From Triglochin maritima (taxonomy: Eukaryota; Streptophyta; Magnoliopsida; Alismatales; Juncaginaceae), in the NCBI GenBank assembly GCA_963682175.1, contig OY821775.1:30502053-30566052 (forward strand): DNA of 64,000 bases. The letters run 5' to 3'. Positions 11,714 to 22,101 of this stretch are shown one piece after another (within the stretch, counting starts at the first letter, position 1; the number at the start of each line of letters is the position of its first letter). The notes beneath the pieces were generated by a model. That model saw nothing but the letters and a program-made list of their open reading frames with translations, ran no database searches and was not told the DNA's origin. The translations under genes and the position numbers were made by a program.

Positions 11714-13088
11714 TGATTAACATCATTTCAGGCATTCATTTGTATCTTATATCCATTATCTAGAACCTAAATAATGCTATGTAACGAGTTTTATGTTTGA
11801 GTTTCAGGAATAAACAAGTTTGAAAAGAAGATGCATAAAAGGACCTAAAAGCAAGAAAAGGGACTGAGTTGCAAGAATTGGGGACTGAGATGCAAGTGGG
11901 AAGGACCCGGATGTAAGCCCAAAGGACCAATGAGAAAATCAAGAATCTCCACAGCATCATGGGGACTATTTTGGCAATTCGATTCGGGCCTAAACTTCAA
12001 CAATAGACTTTGGTGCGTCACACATGAAGACAACAATCCAGGAAAGCCCACAGAAAATCCGGACAGGATCCAAACCCTGTAGACCGCCAATTAGAGGTCA
12101 GGTTGGGTATGAATCCGACAGGCTTCAGGCGGATCATGTAAAATTGTGTGTTATGTCTATTTTGGGTATTGTATTAGTCCCACACCGGGGGATTGTCCCG
12201 AATTACCTTTTTCTATGGCTATAAATAGAACTCTTCCTCCTCCTTTGTATCCATCTCTCTCTTGGTGGCCATCCTCTCTACTGGGAGTAAAAGCCTTGGA
12301 GCAAAAACTCTGGTGGAGAGAGGTTACTTGTAATTGAGTGAGTAATAATAGATTTTTATTAAGTTTTCTTCATATTGCCTCTTTTGAATTCTTGCATAGT
12401 TAGTTAACCTGTTTGTTTTAGTCTTCTTAGAATTAGTTTCAGCATGTTTTCTTTCCTTAGTATGAATGTTAGTTTAAATATGTGTGAATTATTCCATCCC
12501 CCTTTGGGGTGGAGTAGATGTCTATACTTGTTATGTAGATGGAATGAATGCTTAACATTGTTGTATATGAGAAATGTTAGTATGCTTGTTTGAATTAATA
12601 AGAACTCTTAACTTGATGGTTTCTACGATAATGTTTAGGTACATTCCATGCTTGTTTATGTTCTTAATAACAAAGTTGTCATGCTCATATTAATCACCTA
12701 GGTTAGTGCTTTGAATGATAGGTCTTTCCATTAGGTACTTCTTTGCATTAACAAACACTAACTACACTTGAGCTTATTGTATGTATTGACCACACTTATT
12801 TCATGTGTACACACACTCCACCCGTTAGGGATTTTTCGCATTCCTGAATTTTACCTTTCTTCTTACTAGTTACTTAGCTTAGTTTCATTTCGTCTCGCAT
12901 ATTCATCTTGTTTGTTCCTTACTCGAGTAGTGTAGTTAATCTAGTTAGTTTAATCAATCTCTTCTCCCCTTTGTTTCCCATTCGACTTCAAACTAACCAA
13001 AGTTGACACACCTCCTTGTGGATCGACCCGTATTTGCCACCGCTTTAATGCGGTCGTGCACTTGTGGTTATTATAATTGATTCAATCA
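11714..13088 (+). repeat. Complete 3' Athila LTR
   Basis: The 1375-bp unit runs from TGATTAACATC to TTCAATCA. It holds the TATA box at 12220-12227, the CCATCCCCCTTTGGGG block near 12496, CACTCCACCC near 12814 and the CACTTGTGGTTATTATAA end. Its size agrees with the two solo LTRs (1373 and 1380 bp). Confidence 0.88.
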
Positions 13089-13093
13089 ACCAT

Positions 13094-13394
13094 CTATACA
13101 AGATATTATGTAATATGAATCTAAGTTCAAGAAGTACTCCATTGGAGTTCCAAATTGAGATATCATGTCCATAATATTGTGCATGCATGTGGTCATATAC
13201 TCTTGCACCTCACACTATAACAACATTGGATTTGAATGAACTATCATACCACCTCATTAGTGACAAACTTACTATTAATGACACTATCCTTGTTCCGACA
13301 CAGTTAGATTGATGAGGTAAAAGAAATACAAGCCATGGTTAGATTTATGTCCCAATTGGTGTCTCGTGGATGCATGCATTTCTTGTATTTCCGT
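13094..13394. other. No gene seen
   Basis: AT-rich flank between two Athila-derived sequences, with no recognised element or coding region. Confidence 0.5.
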
Positions 13395-14073
13395 TGTTAT
13401 CCATTTGTAGACGTTTCATAAGTCCCACATCGGGGGATTGTTCCCAGCTGATTCATCTCTATAAATAGAACTCTTCCTCCTCATTTGTAATCATTCCTTC
13501 CATGGTGGTCATTCCCGCTACTTAAACTAAAGCGTTGGAGCAAAACTCAAGTGGAGAAGAATGCTACTTGTAATGTGAGTCATGAATAAAATAAATCTTT
13601 GCTAGTTCCATGTTGCCTCTTTTAATTCTTGCAAGTTTAGCTTAATTTTTATCTTTGTATAGTTAGTTAGAATGTTTTCTCTTCTTAATATAAATGTTAG
13701 CGTAATGAGTAGTGAGTAGTTCCACTCCTACATGTATTATCTTTGTCTAAGTAGTCGAGATGATGGACATTTATGTTTTGAGGTTTTGATGTTCGACGAA
13801 TTTTGATTGTGTGGACTTGAATGTTTGTACGTTCATCGGGTTTGTTTTAATCATCTACATGTTGGGGGATTTTTGATGTATTTTGCAATACATTTCAGAC
13901 ACTTCCCATGATAGGTTTCCTCATCTTTATTGGCTAAAATATCATGTTGGGTATGCTACATGTTAGTCGTGTGTTTGTATCAGTGTTTACTCGCTTGATT
14001 GATTTAAGAAACTTTGTTTTGATGAGTTTTGCCATAACACCCAGACACCTCCCATGCTTAGCTTCATTCTTCA
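13395..14073 (+). repeat. Diverged Athila-type LTR fragment
   Basis: The promoter block is clear: AGTCCCACATCGGGGGATTG at about 13420, TATAAATA at 13460-13467, and the following GAACTCTTCCTCCTC and GTGGAGAAGAATGCTACTTGTAATG. The part upstream of the promoter is missing, and the downstream part (to about 14070, with repeated CAGACAC(C/T)TCCCATG motifs) is diverged from the main family. The LTR end is not found; the fragment meets an inverted Athila copy at a hairpin. Confidence 0.6.
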
Positions 14074-14121
14074 CATGAGTTCCTTTTTTTATGAGTCTTC
14101 AATAAAAAATAGGAACTCATG
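14074..14121. repeat. Hairpin at an inverted-element junction
   Basis: CATGAGTTCCTTTTTTTAT (14074-14092) pairs with ATAAAAAATAGGAACTCATG (14102-14121) across a nine-base loop, with one mismatch. It sits where a plus-strand LTR fragment meets a minus-strand Athila LTR. Confidence 0.8.
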
Positions 14122-16990
14122 CTCCTCATAAAAAAACATGATCCGCCTGAAGCAAGTCGGATTCAGACCCAACCCGACCGCCAATCAGCGGTTCCAGATC
14201 GCCAATTGGCGGTGTACAGGGTTTGGATCCTGTCTGGATTTTCTGTGGGCTTTCCTGGATTGTTTTCTTCATGTGTGATGCATCGAAGTCTATTGTTGAA
14301 GTTTAGGCCCGAATCGAATTGCCAAAATAATCTCCATGATGGTGTGGAGTTTCTTTATTTGCTCATTGGTCCTTTGGGCTTACATCCGGGTCCTTCCCTC
14401 TTGCATCTCATTCCCCAAGTATTGCAACTCAAACATTTTTCTTGCTTTTAAGTCCTTTTATGCCTCTTCTCTTCAAACCTGTTTATCCCTGAAACTCAAA
14501 CATAAAACTCGTTACGTAGCATTGTTTAGGTTCAAGATAATGGATATAAAATACAATTGAATGCCTGAAATGATGTTAATCAAATACCCTCACACCTAAC
14601 TTTTGCTAGTCTCGAGCAAAACAAAGAAAGGATGAAATGACAGAAGGGAAAAAGCATACATAAAATAGGAAAATCCTAACTCACTTTCGTAGGAATCACG
14701 GTTGCACTTAGCACGTGCAAAACCCATTAAACCTCCTTCACGCCAAGGAGGAGGAGTGTTGTTTCTTGAGGATACACTAATTCTACGGGCGACCTCTATA
14801 TATGTAATCAGTCCACACACCATGACTAATGAGCCATTCATGAAAGTTAGTTAAAGACTTAAGTGAAAGACGTGGACAACCTTAACATCCTCAAGTGATA
14901 CAAAGTGTAAAGTCCATTAAGGTTCTTATTTACATTACCTTTTTTGTTTTACTAGTTGGTGTGTAATTCTCCCTGGGTCAGGTTTCGTGCATCATTGCCT
15001 ATGATGGCTTACACTAACACGTACACCTTTCCCCATATCGCGACATAGGGCAATCCCTACCACCCGTGTAACGGGAGTTCGGTCGGTGCATCCCAAGTCA
15101 GATGACTCGAAAGCACTGGGCACAAAGTTCCCTCAGACCTAATTTCCCGAGTGATAGGAGTTGCGCGAGAAGAGAGAACACCTACTCACTTATTTCTTAT
15201 CTACACATGAACCAAAACCCCTACACTTAATGCCTCACAACAGGAGTTAAAGGGTCCTCGACTACAACAAACTTCCTTATATTAACAAACACAAATTATT
15301 GACTCATTAGGTTCAGGGGGACTTCTTTAGTTGTTTGAGTACTGAAACCCTATGATTACTCGCCCTCCGAGGGAAAACCGGGGTGCATCCTAACGAGTCG
15401 ATAAGACCTAAAGGCGGTATACAAGATATCCTAATGCAGCAAGTTCAAGACAATTTTGGGAGCTGCGTTTACTTTGCCTCTCAACGGTTTTGCACATGCT
15501 AAACACACGGAAACCCATAAAACATTTTTTGTCACAAACACATGAAGATTTTGAAAGAAATGTGAAAACTTTAAAGCACTAGGCAAGCAAAAGAAGACAA
15601 GTCACCCAAGGATCATGACAAGCAAATATATCGATATTAAATGTAGCACATAAAACACCCTAACAATACAAACAATAGAAAACAAAACAAAACAAAACAA
15701 ACAATAGAAAACAAACTAATAAGACCCTAACAATACAAACAATAGAAAACAAAACAAAAGGAAAAAACTTAACTACGGACACACGTAAAACACCCCCCCC
15801 CCCACACCTACTTCATGCATTGTCCTCAATTAGTGTGAGCATGATACTGCATGGATTTATGCATGAAAAAGGAAAGATCTCACCAACGTGAAGCACAAAG
15901 GGAAGTTCATGGTTATGTTGATGGACACAAACCCGAGTTCCTTCAAAACCTGTGAGATGCTAAAGAAGGGATAAAAATACGTGAAAGAAATGGGGCCCAA
16001 AGACCCAAGGGTTGGAGTCCACAAGAATCAATGCTCACTTTTTTTACCTTTCTTTGTTTTCCTTTTTTTCTTCTGAAACTAACAACACCATGTACAAACC
16101 TGAAATCTCAATCATCCATCCAGGTCATGAATGGTTGGGTGCGAGAGAGGTTCATGAAGGGACATGACCTCCTCGACTTCAGCTGGTACCCCCTCTAAGT
16201 AAGGTTTGAGGCGTTATCCATTAACTTGGAACACGTCCCCATTCCCTGGGTTTAGGATGTCAATCGCTACATGAGAAAATACGGTTTGGACAATAAAAGG
16301 GCCAGACCAGCGACTGCGGAGCTTACCCGCAAACAAATGAAGCCGAGAAGTGTAGAGCAACACCTTCTGCCCGGCCGTAAACAACTTTCGCATAATCGTG
16401 CGATTGTGAAACATCTTGGCTCGGGACTTATGAATTTTGGCATTTTCATATGCATCATTGCGTAGCTCTTCCAACTCCACAATGTCGAGTTTACGCTGCA
16501 CCCCTGCTTGATCAAGATCCATATTGAGGTTCTTGATCGCCCAGAAAGCACGATGCTCAAGCTCGATGGGTTGGTGGAAAGCCTTGTCGTACACTACCCG
16601 ATATGAGGACATACCCAAATTGGTCTTACACGCGGTGCGGAAGGCTCACAATGCGTCATTCAACTTAGTCGGTCAATCCTTCCTCGAGGAATTAACCGTC
16701 TTCTCAAGGATTTTCTTTAGTTGACGGTTAGATACTTCGACCTGCCAACTAGTTTGCGGATAATATAGGGTCGTCAGCTTGTGGGTCATCGAATACTTCC
16801 TCATAAGCACTTCAAAGGAGCGATTGTAGAAGTGAGTACCCCTATTGGTGATTATGGTACGAGGAGTACCAAATTGCGCAAAAATGTCCCTTAAGAATTT
16901 GGTGACCACCTTGTTGTCATTGGTCTTTGTGGGGATAGCCTCAACCCACTTAGACACATAGCAACGACCCAAAATGTAAACATTCCCGGT
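14122..16990 (-). mobile_element. Inverted, truncated Athila element (integrase, tail, partial 3' LTR)
   Basis: On the minus strand the order is integrase (about 16990-16200), post-pol tail (about 16200-14583), then a 3' LTR beginning TGATTAACATC at 14582 and broken at about 14122. The LTR part contains the CCGCCAATTGGCGG palindrome at about 14201-14214. The tail matches the plus-strand tails at 10561 and 24540. The right end is broken inside integrase and fused to a copia gag fragment, and the left end is broken inside the LTR, so this is an internal remnant. Confidence 0.85.
15658..15803. repeat. 67-bp A-rich duplication and C-run in the Athila tail
   Basis: CCCTAACAATACAAACAATA occurs at 15658 and again at 15725 with AAACAAAACAAAA filler, a 67-base duplication. 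Just after it lies a run of 11 C at 15793-15803, where sister tails have only five or six. Both look like replication slippage. Confidence 0.75.
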
Positions 16991-17002
16991 GCGGAAGAGC
17001 AA
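16214..17002 (-). pseudogene. Athila integrase, C-terminal two thirds
   Basis: The frame 17002-16673 carries the integrase core: GNVYIL, YVSKWVEAIPTK, TIITNRGTHFYN (the second catalytic Asp is Asn here) and [11 protein letters not shown] with the catalytic Glu. The frame 16618-16214 carries the C-terminal domain with LELEHRAFWAIKNLN-like and SRWSGPFIVQTVF segments and LNPGNGDVFQVNG. Between them two Trp codons read TGA (about 16670 and 16647). The enzyme would have inserted element DNA in the nucleus. Catalytic D-to-N change, stops and missing N-terminus make it inactive. Confidence 0.88.
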
Positions 17003-17595
17003 GAAGATACCTCACTCTCGTCATCTTCTATTGCCATGAAGCACATCGAGGCGAATTCTCCTTCAATTGATGAAGATGATGAGGTTTCACAAGTAGCTTT
17101 GAGAGCTTTCTTCTTCTCTTTTCTCTTGCTCTTCTTCTTCATTTTTCTCCTTTCTTTCTCTTCGATGAGAAACTCCTTAAATAGATGTGTTGCCAATTGT
17201 TCCTCGATGTCACTATCTCCTTTGATCGAATTGGCGACGACACGTAGCCCCAAGGATTTCTTGACTCCCTTCTCCTTGCGGTCTTTCATTTGTATCTCAT
17301 ATGTCATGAGACTACCCATTAGCTCCTCGACCGATAATTTTGTGAGATCTTGTGATTCTTCGATGGCGGTCGTCTTCTCCTCCCAATCGTCGGTGAGTGA
17401 CCGGAGAATCTTTCGAGTCATTTCTCCCTTGCTAAAATCCTTTCCAAGTTCTTTAAGAGAATTAATGATCTCGGTGAAGCGAGTCTGCATCTCGCTTATG
17501 ATTTCACCGTATTGCATACGAAATAATTCATATTTATGCATGAGCAAATTAATCCAAGTTTCTTTCAATCTAGTTGAACCCTCATGATGCATTGC
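16991..17595 (-). pseudogene. SIRE-like copia gag fragment (UBN2 type)
   Basis: The minus-strand frame starts at MHHEGSTRLKETWINLLMHK and continues through IISEMQTRFTEIINSLKELG, ILRSLTDDWEEK and SLMTYEIQMKDRK, the usual blocks of UBN2-family gag in long-LTR copia elements. A lysine-rich region follows (KKKSKRKEKKKA). The same protein is encoded on the plus strand at 57640-58200. The true N-terminus is lost because the LTR is joined to gag at about 17595, and the downstream end is fused to Athila integrase near 16990. Gag would package element RNA; this copy cannot. Confidence 0.82.
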
Positions 17596-17938
17596 TAGAC
17601 AGGATTCGGTAGACCGAATTTAGTTCTGTTTACGGATGCGGGATGGGATAGAATCCTAGTGCTCAAGTTTACATTAAACCCTATGGACTCAAGAAATACA
17701 AAATTACATGTCTCGCTCCAAAGCATTGATTACAAGTCTTGAGTCTTGATGTCTTTGTCCCAATGCTCATTTCCTTGATTGTCTTGATCAACCTATTAAG
17801 GTGTTTACAAGTATATAAGTATGTATGCAATGCAATGCATGTAATCATGTTTGATTACTTTGATTGACTAGGTTAATTTATTAAGATTAGTTTAATTAAT
17901 CATCAAAATTAATATAGATTAAGGCCAAAAAGCCAACA
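17596..17938 (-). repeat. SIRE-like LTR 5' fragment
   Basis: On the minus strand it starts TGTTGGCTTTTTGGCCTTAA at 17938 and matches the LTR start at 53766: GATGATTAATTAAACTAATC, CATGCATTGCAT, CATCAAGACTCAAGAC. It ends near 17600 with ATTCGGTCTACCGAATC, one of the recurring GGTCGACC-like palindromes. It joins gag directly, so most of the LTR and the primer site are deleted. Confidence 0.78.
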
Positions 17939-18011
17939 ATGTGCACGACTGGGTCAATATGCATCGTGTATGTTCCACACTAGGATATTCATGCTTTTGG
18001 GATAGGGGACC

Positions 18012-18029
18012 GGGGGGGGGGGGGGGGGG
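18012..18029. repeat. 18-base G homopolymer
   Basis: An uninterrupted run of 18 G inside LINE-derived DNA. Length from assembly may be unreliable. Confidence 0.8.
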
Positions 18030-18419
18030 TTACCTCCCCGTGTAGCTCTTTGTTGCACCAATCCTCACTTGCGTACCGCTTTGAACACTTCGGGACGTGG
18101 AGAAATTGACTCGAGGTCAACCAGAGGTGGAGGAGGACTTTGTGAATTTTGCTCTTCGTGAGCCTCCACACGTATCCACCTCATCCACCCGATCCTCCCT
18201 CCAATCCACATCCTCGTGGTCTACATGTGAACCCACCAGTGCCTTAAACCTGCCCCCACTTGCACGATTGTGTTTCCCCTATGTAGGTTAGTCTTCTCGG
18301 AATCTTTTGCGTCCTTCTTGGTGAGACCCACCCTTGCTCCACCTTAAAAATTGCCACACCCTTACTACACACACCACCATGTACCCTCTCCTTACTTGCT
18401 TCCCCCACACACTCCTTTT

Positions 18420-18800
18420 CCTTATGTCCACGTGCCCCTCTCTCATTTGCTCCCACAACCTTTGTGACCAAACCACAAAGCAAATCTACCTCATGATCCA
18501 CACCCCCACATGCATGGCATCCTTCCCACACACCTCTTTTCTAGGTGTTTTCTCCACACTAGCTCCCACTTTAGTGGTAAAGTATTCTTTGTCCGGTTCT
18601 CCATGTGTTCCTCTCTCATTTGCTCCCACATCCTTGGTGACCAAACAACCAAGCAAATCATTTTCGTGGTCCACATCCCGCACATGAAAGGTAGCCTTCC
18701 CACATGCCTCCTTTCCACGTGTCCTCCCCACTAGCTCCCATTTTTTCTCCAAAGCACTCTCTATCTTCTTCTCCTTATGTCCCTCTTTCATTTGCCACAT
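18420..18800. repeat. 173-bp tandem repeat in LINE ORF1
   Basis: CCTCTCTCATTTGCTCCCAC begins at 18437 and 18610, and a shortened copy begins at about 18782, a period of about 173 bases. Units share GTGACCAAAC and CACTAGCTCCCA. On the coding (minus) strand the repeat encodes part of the charged ORF1 C-terminal region. Confidence 0.75.
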
Positions 18801-18977
18801 CTTATATTACCGTTAGACTAGCCCGGTGTCCCCCTGCCTCCCCTCCAAAGCACTCTCTTCCTTCTTCCCCAATGACGCAAGCTTTCCTCTTCTCCGACAA
18901 GCCCGGTGTCGCCCCTGCCCGCCATCAACCTCTGTGTTATTGTTAAACTTCGTCTCCTCACCCTTTCCATTCCCGAG

Positions 18978-19361
18978 TCACCGGTGGCCCACCTTAAACC
19001 ACTTCTCTGGCGGCTTGGGTTGTGACACCTTTTGTCCCAATGGTCGTGTGCAATCTCTCCTTGGGCACTTCTCCTTTGCATGTCCAACCTCAACACACTC
19101 TCCACAATAACTCGGTAACGACTCAGAGTCCACCATCACCTTCTCTAACTCACCCTCATCCACTTGAACCTCTACCGAGCTTGGGAATGCGAGGTCATGG
19201 CCGACCTCCAACCATACCCTAGTATACATCAACATCCAGCCGGTAGAGGTGCTCTCATCCATGTAGAGTGGATTCCTAAGCACACTCACTATGGTGCTTA
19301 AATTACTGGATGACCAAAAATGCAGGTCGAGCTCTGGTAATCTAATCCAAATGGGCACCAT
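18978..19361 (-). pseudogene. LINE ORF1 nucleic-acid-binding protein fragment
   Basis: The frame encodes PIWIRLPELDLHFWS, a conserved segment of the DUF4283 domain of plant LINE ORF1. It is followed by a zinc knuckle of the form CX2CX4HX4C (CGECVEVGHAKEKC). This protein coats LINE RNA and helps integration. The N-terminus lies in another frame to the right (about 19819-19625), separated by stops, so the gene is broken. Confidence 0.75.
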
Positions 19362-19797
19362 CGTGGTCTTTGCTCTTCACATCACGACCTCTAGCGATCA
19401 AGCTTGAACCACAATAGGTGTTCCATGGATGAACCACCACCCCCCTCAATAACCTGCTTCCTATCCTCCACAAGCTTGAATCACAACAGTAAGAATGTGG
19501 CTGCCAGCCGACCCCCATAATTTGTGTAGGTAGTGTTCAAGCGTTGGGAGATGGTACTTGAAGTCAATAGAATACCCAAGAAAGTCTTTCTCTCACGTCT
19601 TAAATGCCTCGGTCACCTCCTCCTTCAAACATACCACCATTTCACCCCATCCTTCAACACCGGTGGTACAAACTCCAATTTCGTCGTCATTGTGCCATAG
19701 TTGAAGAGGTCTGACCTCTTTTGAGGAGACTTGTCACTCCCTTGAAGTGGTAGTTTTGCGCCACCTTCCAAACCCAAAGGTTGATGGCGTTGTTGTG

Positions 19798-20010
19798 TGA
19801 TTAGTAGTATATCATACATTAAATTTGTGCTATATATCCTTTGTTTTACCCCAAATTTGTGTTACTCGAGTATTTGTTTGATGTGTTTCAGGTTTAAGGT
19901 AATAAAGAACAAAAAGGAACCCAAAAGGACAAAAATGCAAGAAGAAATTACCTTATTGAAGCATCTTGGACCAATTTGTCATGTTCAAGGGCCAATCTGT
20001 AGGATTTCAT
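19798..20010 (+). repeat. Possible start of a diverged Athila-like LTR
   Basis: The segment begins TGATTAGTAGTATATCATAC and continues with GTGCTATATATCC and GTGTTTCAGGTTTAAGG, in the same order as the Athila LTR start (TGATTGACATC, ATCTTATATCC, GAGTTTCAGGAATAA). Similarity is weak and it breaks off near 20010. Confidence 0.4.
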
Positions 20011-20337
20011 CCCTTCGCTTGGGTATAATTTTTTTTATACGCAAGCAAGATCATTTTTAATATAATTCGAACAATTTTATGCACAAGACTTCGTAAAGCA
20101 TTTCAATAAGATGTATTCTACATAATATTAAAAAACACAAACTTAAAAGGATTATCAAACCCTGTTTAATCGTCGGAAGTCGAATTGAACCTTGAATCGC
20201 CCGCATAATTTTCTCCAGTGTCCACCAAACCCTAAACAAAATTAGAAATGATCTAAGGTGGCCAACCAAATCTAATACAAGGTTAGAATCTAGCTAATGA
20301 CCCCTTCAATGATACCAAGATAAAATCTCTCGAGAGC
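20011..20337 (-). mobile_element. Copia primer site and leader, split from its LTR
   Basis: On the minus strand, TTGGTATCATTG at 20318-20307 keeps the first eight bases of the initiator-Met primer motif TGGTATCAGAGC. The sequence to its right (GCTCTCGAGAGATTTTATC) is the LTR end; the LTR resumes at 27580 on the other side of the inserted Athila element. The leader to the left closely resembles 29680-29830, sharing CAATTTTATGCACAAGACTTC and GTATTCT(A/G)CATAATATTAAAA. No gag follows here. Confidence 0.7.
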
Positions 20338-21859
20338 TTATTGACATAATATCATGCATATATTTGTGTCTTATATCCATTATCTTGAGCCTAAACAATC
20401 CTACGTAACGAGTTTTATGTTTGAGTTTTAAGAATAAACAAGATTGAGGAGAAGAGACATAAAATGACCTAGAAGCAAGGAAAAGGACTGAGTTGCAAGA
20501 CTTGGGGACAAAGATGCAAAAAGGAAGGACCCGGACGAAAGCCTAAAGGACCAATGAGCAAATCAAGAAACTTCACACCATCATGAGGAGTATTTTGGCA
20601 ATTAAATCTGGGCCCAACCATCAACAACCAAATTGGGTTCATCAAACACCAAGATATCAATCCAGAACCGAGCCACCAAAATCCATACTCGATCCAACAC
20701 TTATAGACCGCCAATTGGCGGTCCATTTTGATCCAAACCGATAAGACATGGCCGAATGTTGTATTAGCATCTATTTAGTCCATTTATGGTATGCGTTTAG
20801 TCCCATACTGGGGGATTGTCCGGGATTACCTTTTTCTATGGCTATAAATAGAACTCCTCCTCCTCCATTGTATTCTACCCATTGCTTGGTGGCATTCTCT
20901 CTACTTGGAGTAAGCCTTGAAGCAAAACTCAAGGTGGAGAAGAGTGCTACCTTCAATGTGAGTCATTTTTAAAAAATAATTGTTCTTACTTTCTTTTAAT
21001 CTTCTCTTTTCATTCTTGCATGCTTCTTCAGTTTTACTTTCCGTTCCTTTTAGCTTCTTTTTTATTTCTTGCTTGCTTAGTTTAATTTCATTTCATTACA
21101 TTGTTTCATTTTGTTAATGTAGTTAGTGTAATTATTAGTGAGTAGTTTCATCCCCATTTGGGGGTTAGAGAAATATGTGATATGATCATGTGGTGTATTA
21201 GGTGTGTGTTATCTTAATCCTTTGAGCCTTATATGATTTCCATAACCATCTAATGGGATTTCACTCTTGTCTTTGATATGCTAATGCTCTTGAATGAAGC
21301 TTAGCTTATGCTTAGATTACTGGACCTATTTTATGGGGAATGATAATGTGAGGATATGGATGGAATTGATGAAGGAAACATGACTTGTAGTTTATGTGTT
21401 CTTGTTGCCCTTACCCTTATTAATGTCTTGTATGTTTTAATGATTGGGTAAATCTTATTTCATGTAGAGGCGTAGTGGGGTTTGGTCTTTATACTTGAGA
21501 TCATCTAGCTGCATTCAATTTATTGTCTTGTATGTTTTAAAGATATGATATTATCTTATTTCATGTAGAGGCAAAGTTGGATGTAGTTTTATGATTTTCA
21601 TGCACTACATGTTTTGATGAGCTTAATTGAACACACACACACATACACATATCTTTGTATTCACACTCTTTTCTCTACCCCCTATGGGGTTTAGTTTTAT
21701 TGCTTATTTTCCATTTACTTTGTATAACTCCTTTCTCTCCTTTCTTTCTCACTTGCCTTTGCACAAACTAAAGTCGACACACCTCCCTGTGGATCAACCT
21801 GTATTTCCCACCACTTCAACGTGGCTGTGCACTTGTGGTTAATTAAAACATATCAATCA
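20338..21859 (+). repeat. 5' LTR of the non-autonomous Athila element
   Basis: The 1522-bp LTR starts TTATTGACATA (G of the terminal TG mutated to T) and ends TATCAATCA. It contains the full palindrome GACCGCCAATTGGCGGTC at about 20705-20722, the TATA box at 20843-20850 and the CCCTGTGGATCAACC block near the end. The 3' copy lacks an 88-base segment that includes the palindrome. Confidence 0.92.
20843..20850 (+). promoter_or_regulatory. LTR TATA box
   Basis: TATAAATA in GGCTATAAATAGAACTC, about 505 bases into the 5' LTR. It is the likely promoter for the element's RNA. Confidence 0.75.
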
Positions 21860-21865
21860 AGTTTT

Positions 21866-21883
21866 TACCGTCGTTGCCGGGGA
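21866..21883 (+). other. Primer-binding site (tRNA-Asp type)
   Basis: TACCGTCGTTGCCGGGGA, six bases after the LTR, matches 15 of 18 bases of TGGCGCCGTTGCCGGGGA, the complement of the plant tRNA-Asp 3' end used by Athila elements. Confidence 0.8.
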
Positions 21884-22018
21884 AGTGCTCTGTCCAGACT
21901 TTGTTTTGGACGATTCTAGTGGTTTTAATTTTTCTTTTTTAGTTTTGGTTTGTTGTTTGGGTTGTAAGAAGCGAGGGGAGGCTACTGGAGAAACTGGGGG
22001 AACAATTGCGCAAAATGG

Positions 22019-22101
22019 ACCGCCAATCAGCGGTCTGAAACTGCCAATCAGCGGTCTGAAACCGCCAATCAACGGTCTGAAACCGCCAATTGGCGGCCTG
22101 G
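22019..22101 (+). repeat. 21-bp palindromic repeat array in the leader
   Basis: Four units start at 22021, 22042, 22063 and 22084: CGCCAATCAGCGGTCTGAAAC and variants, the last being CGCCAATTGGCGGCCTGG. Each is an imperfect inverted repeat related to the CCGCCAATTGGCGG palindrome of the LTR. The last unit runs into CTGGTGAGT, which resembles a splice donor; the related leader at about 37377 has one unit followed by CTGGTGAGC. Confidence 0.85.

Larger units (their letters stand above)
9874..13088 (+). mobile_element. Athila element with gag-pol deleted
   Basis: The element starts TGATTAACATC at 9874 and ends TTCAATCA at 13088. The flanks ACCAC (9869-9873) and ACCAT (13089-13093) are a plausible five-base target duplication with one change. 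Inside, a partial 5' LTR (9874 to about 10560) is joined directly to the post-pol tail (about 10561-11713) and then a full 3' LTR. The rest of the 5' LTR, the primer site, gag and all of pol are missing. At the join, TTGCCT of the LTR meets TTTTTC of the tail with a few ambiguous T/C bases, so the deletion may have used microhomology. Confidence 0.85.
17939..19797 (-). mobile_element. LINE ORF1 region, partial
   Basis: The minus strand encodes fragments of an L1-type ORF1: an N-terminal part at about 19800-19625, a nucleic-acid-binding part at 19361-18978, and a long low-complexity region from 18950 to 18240. Related protein is encoded on the plus strand at 51500-53060. Reverse transcriptase is absent; a SIRE-like LTR start truncates the copy at 17938. 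Confidence 0.7.

Noticed and set aside
17036..17587. 183-codon plus-strand ORF
   Set aside because: It is exactly antisense to the copia gag fragment, whose reading has clear family blocks.
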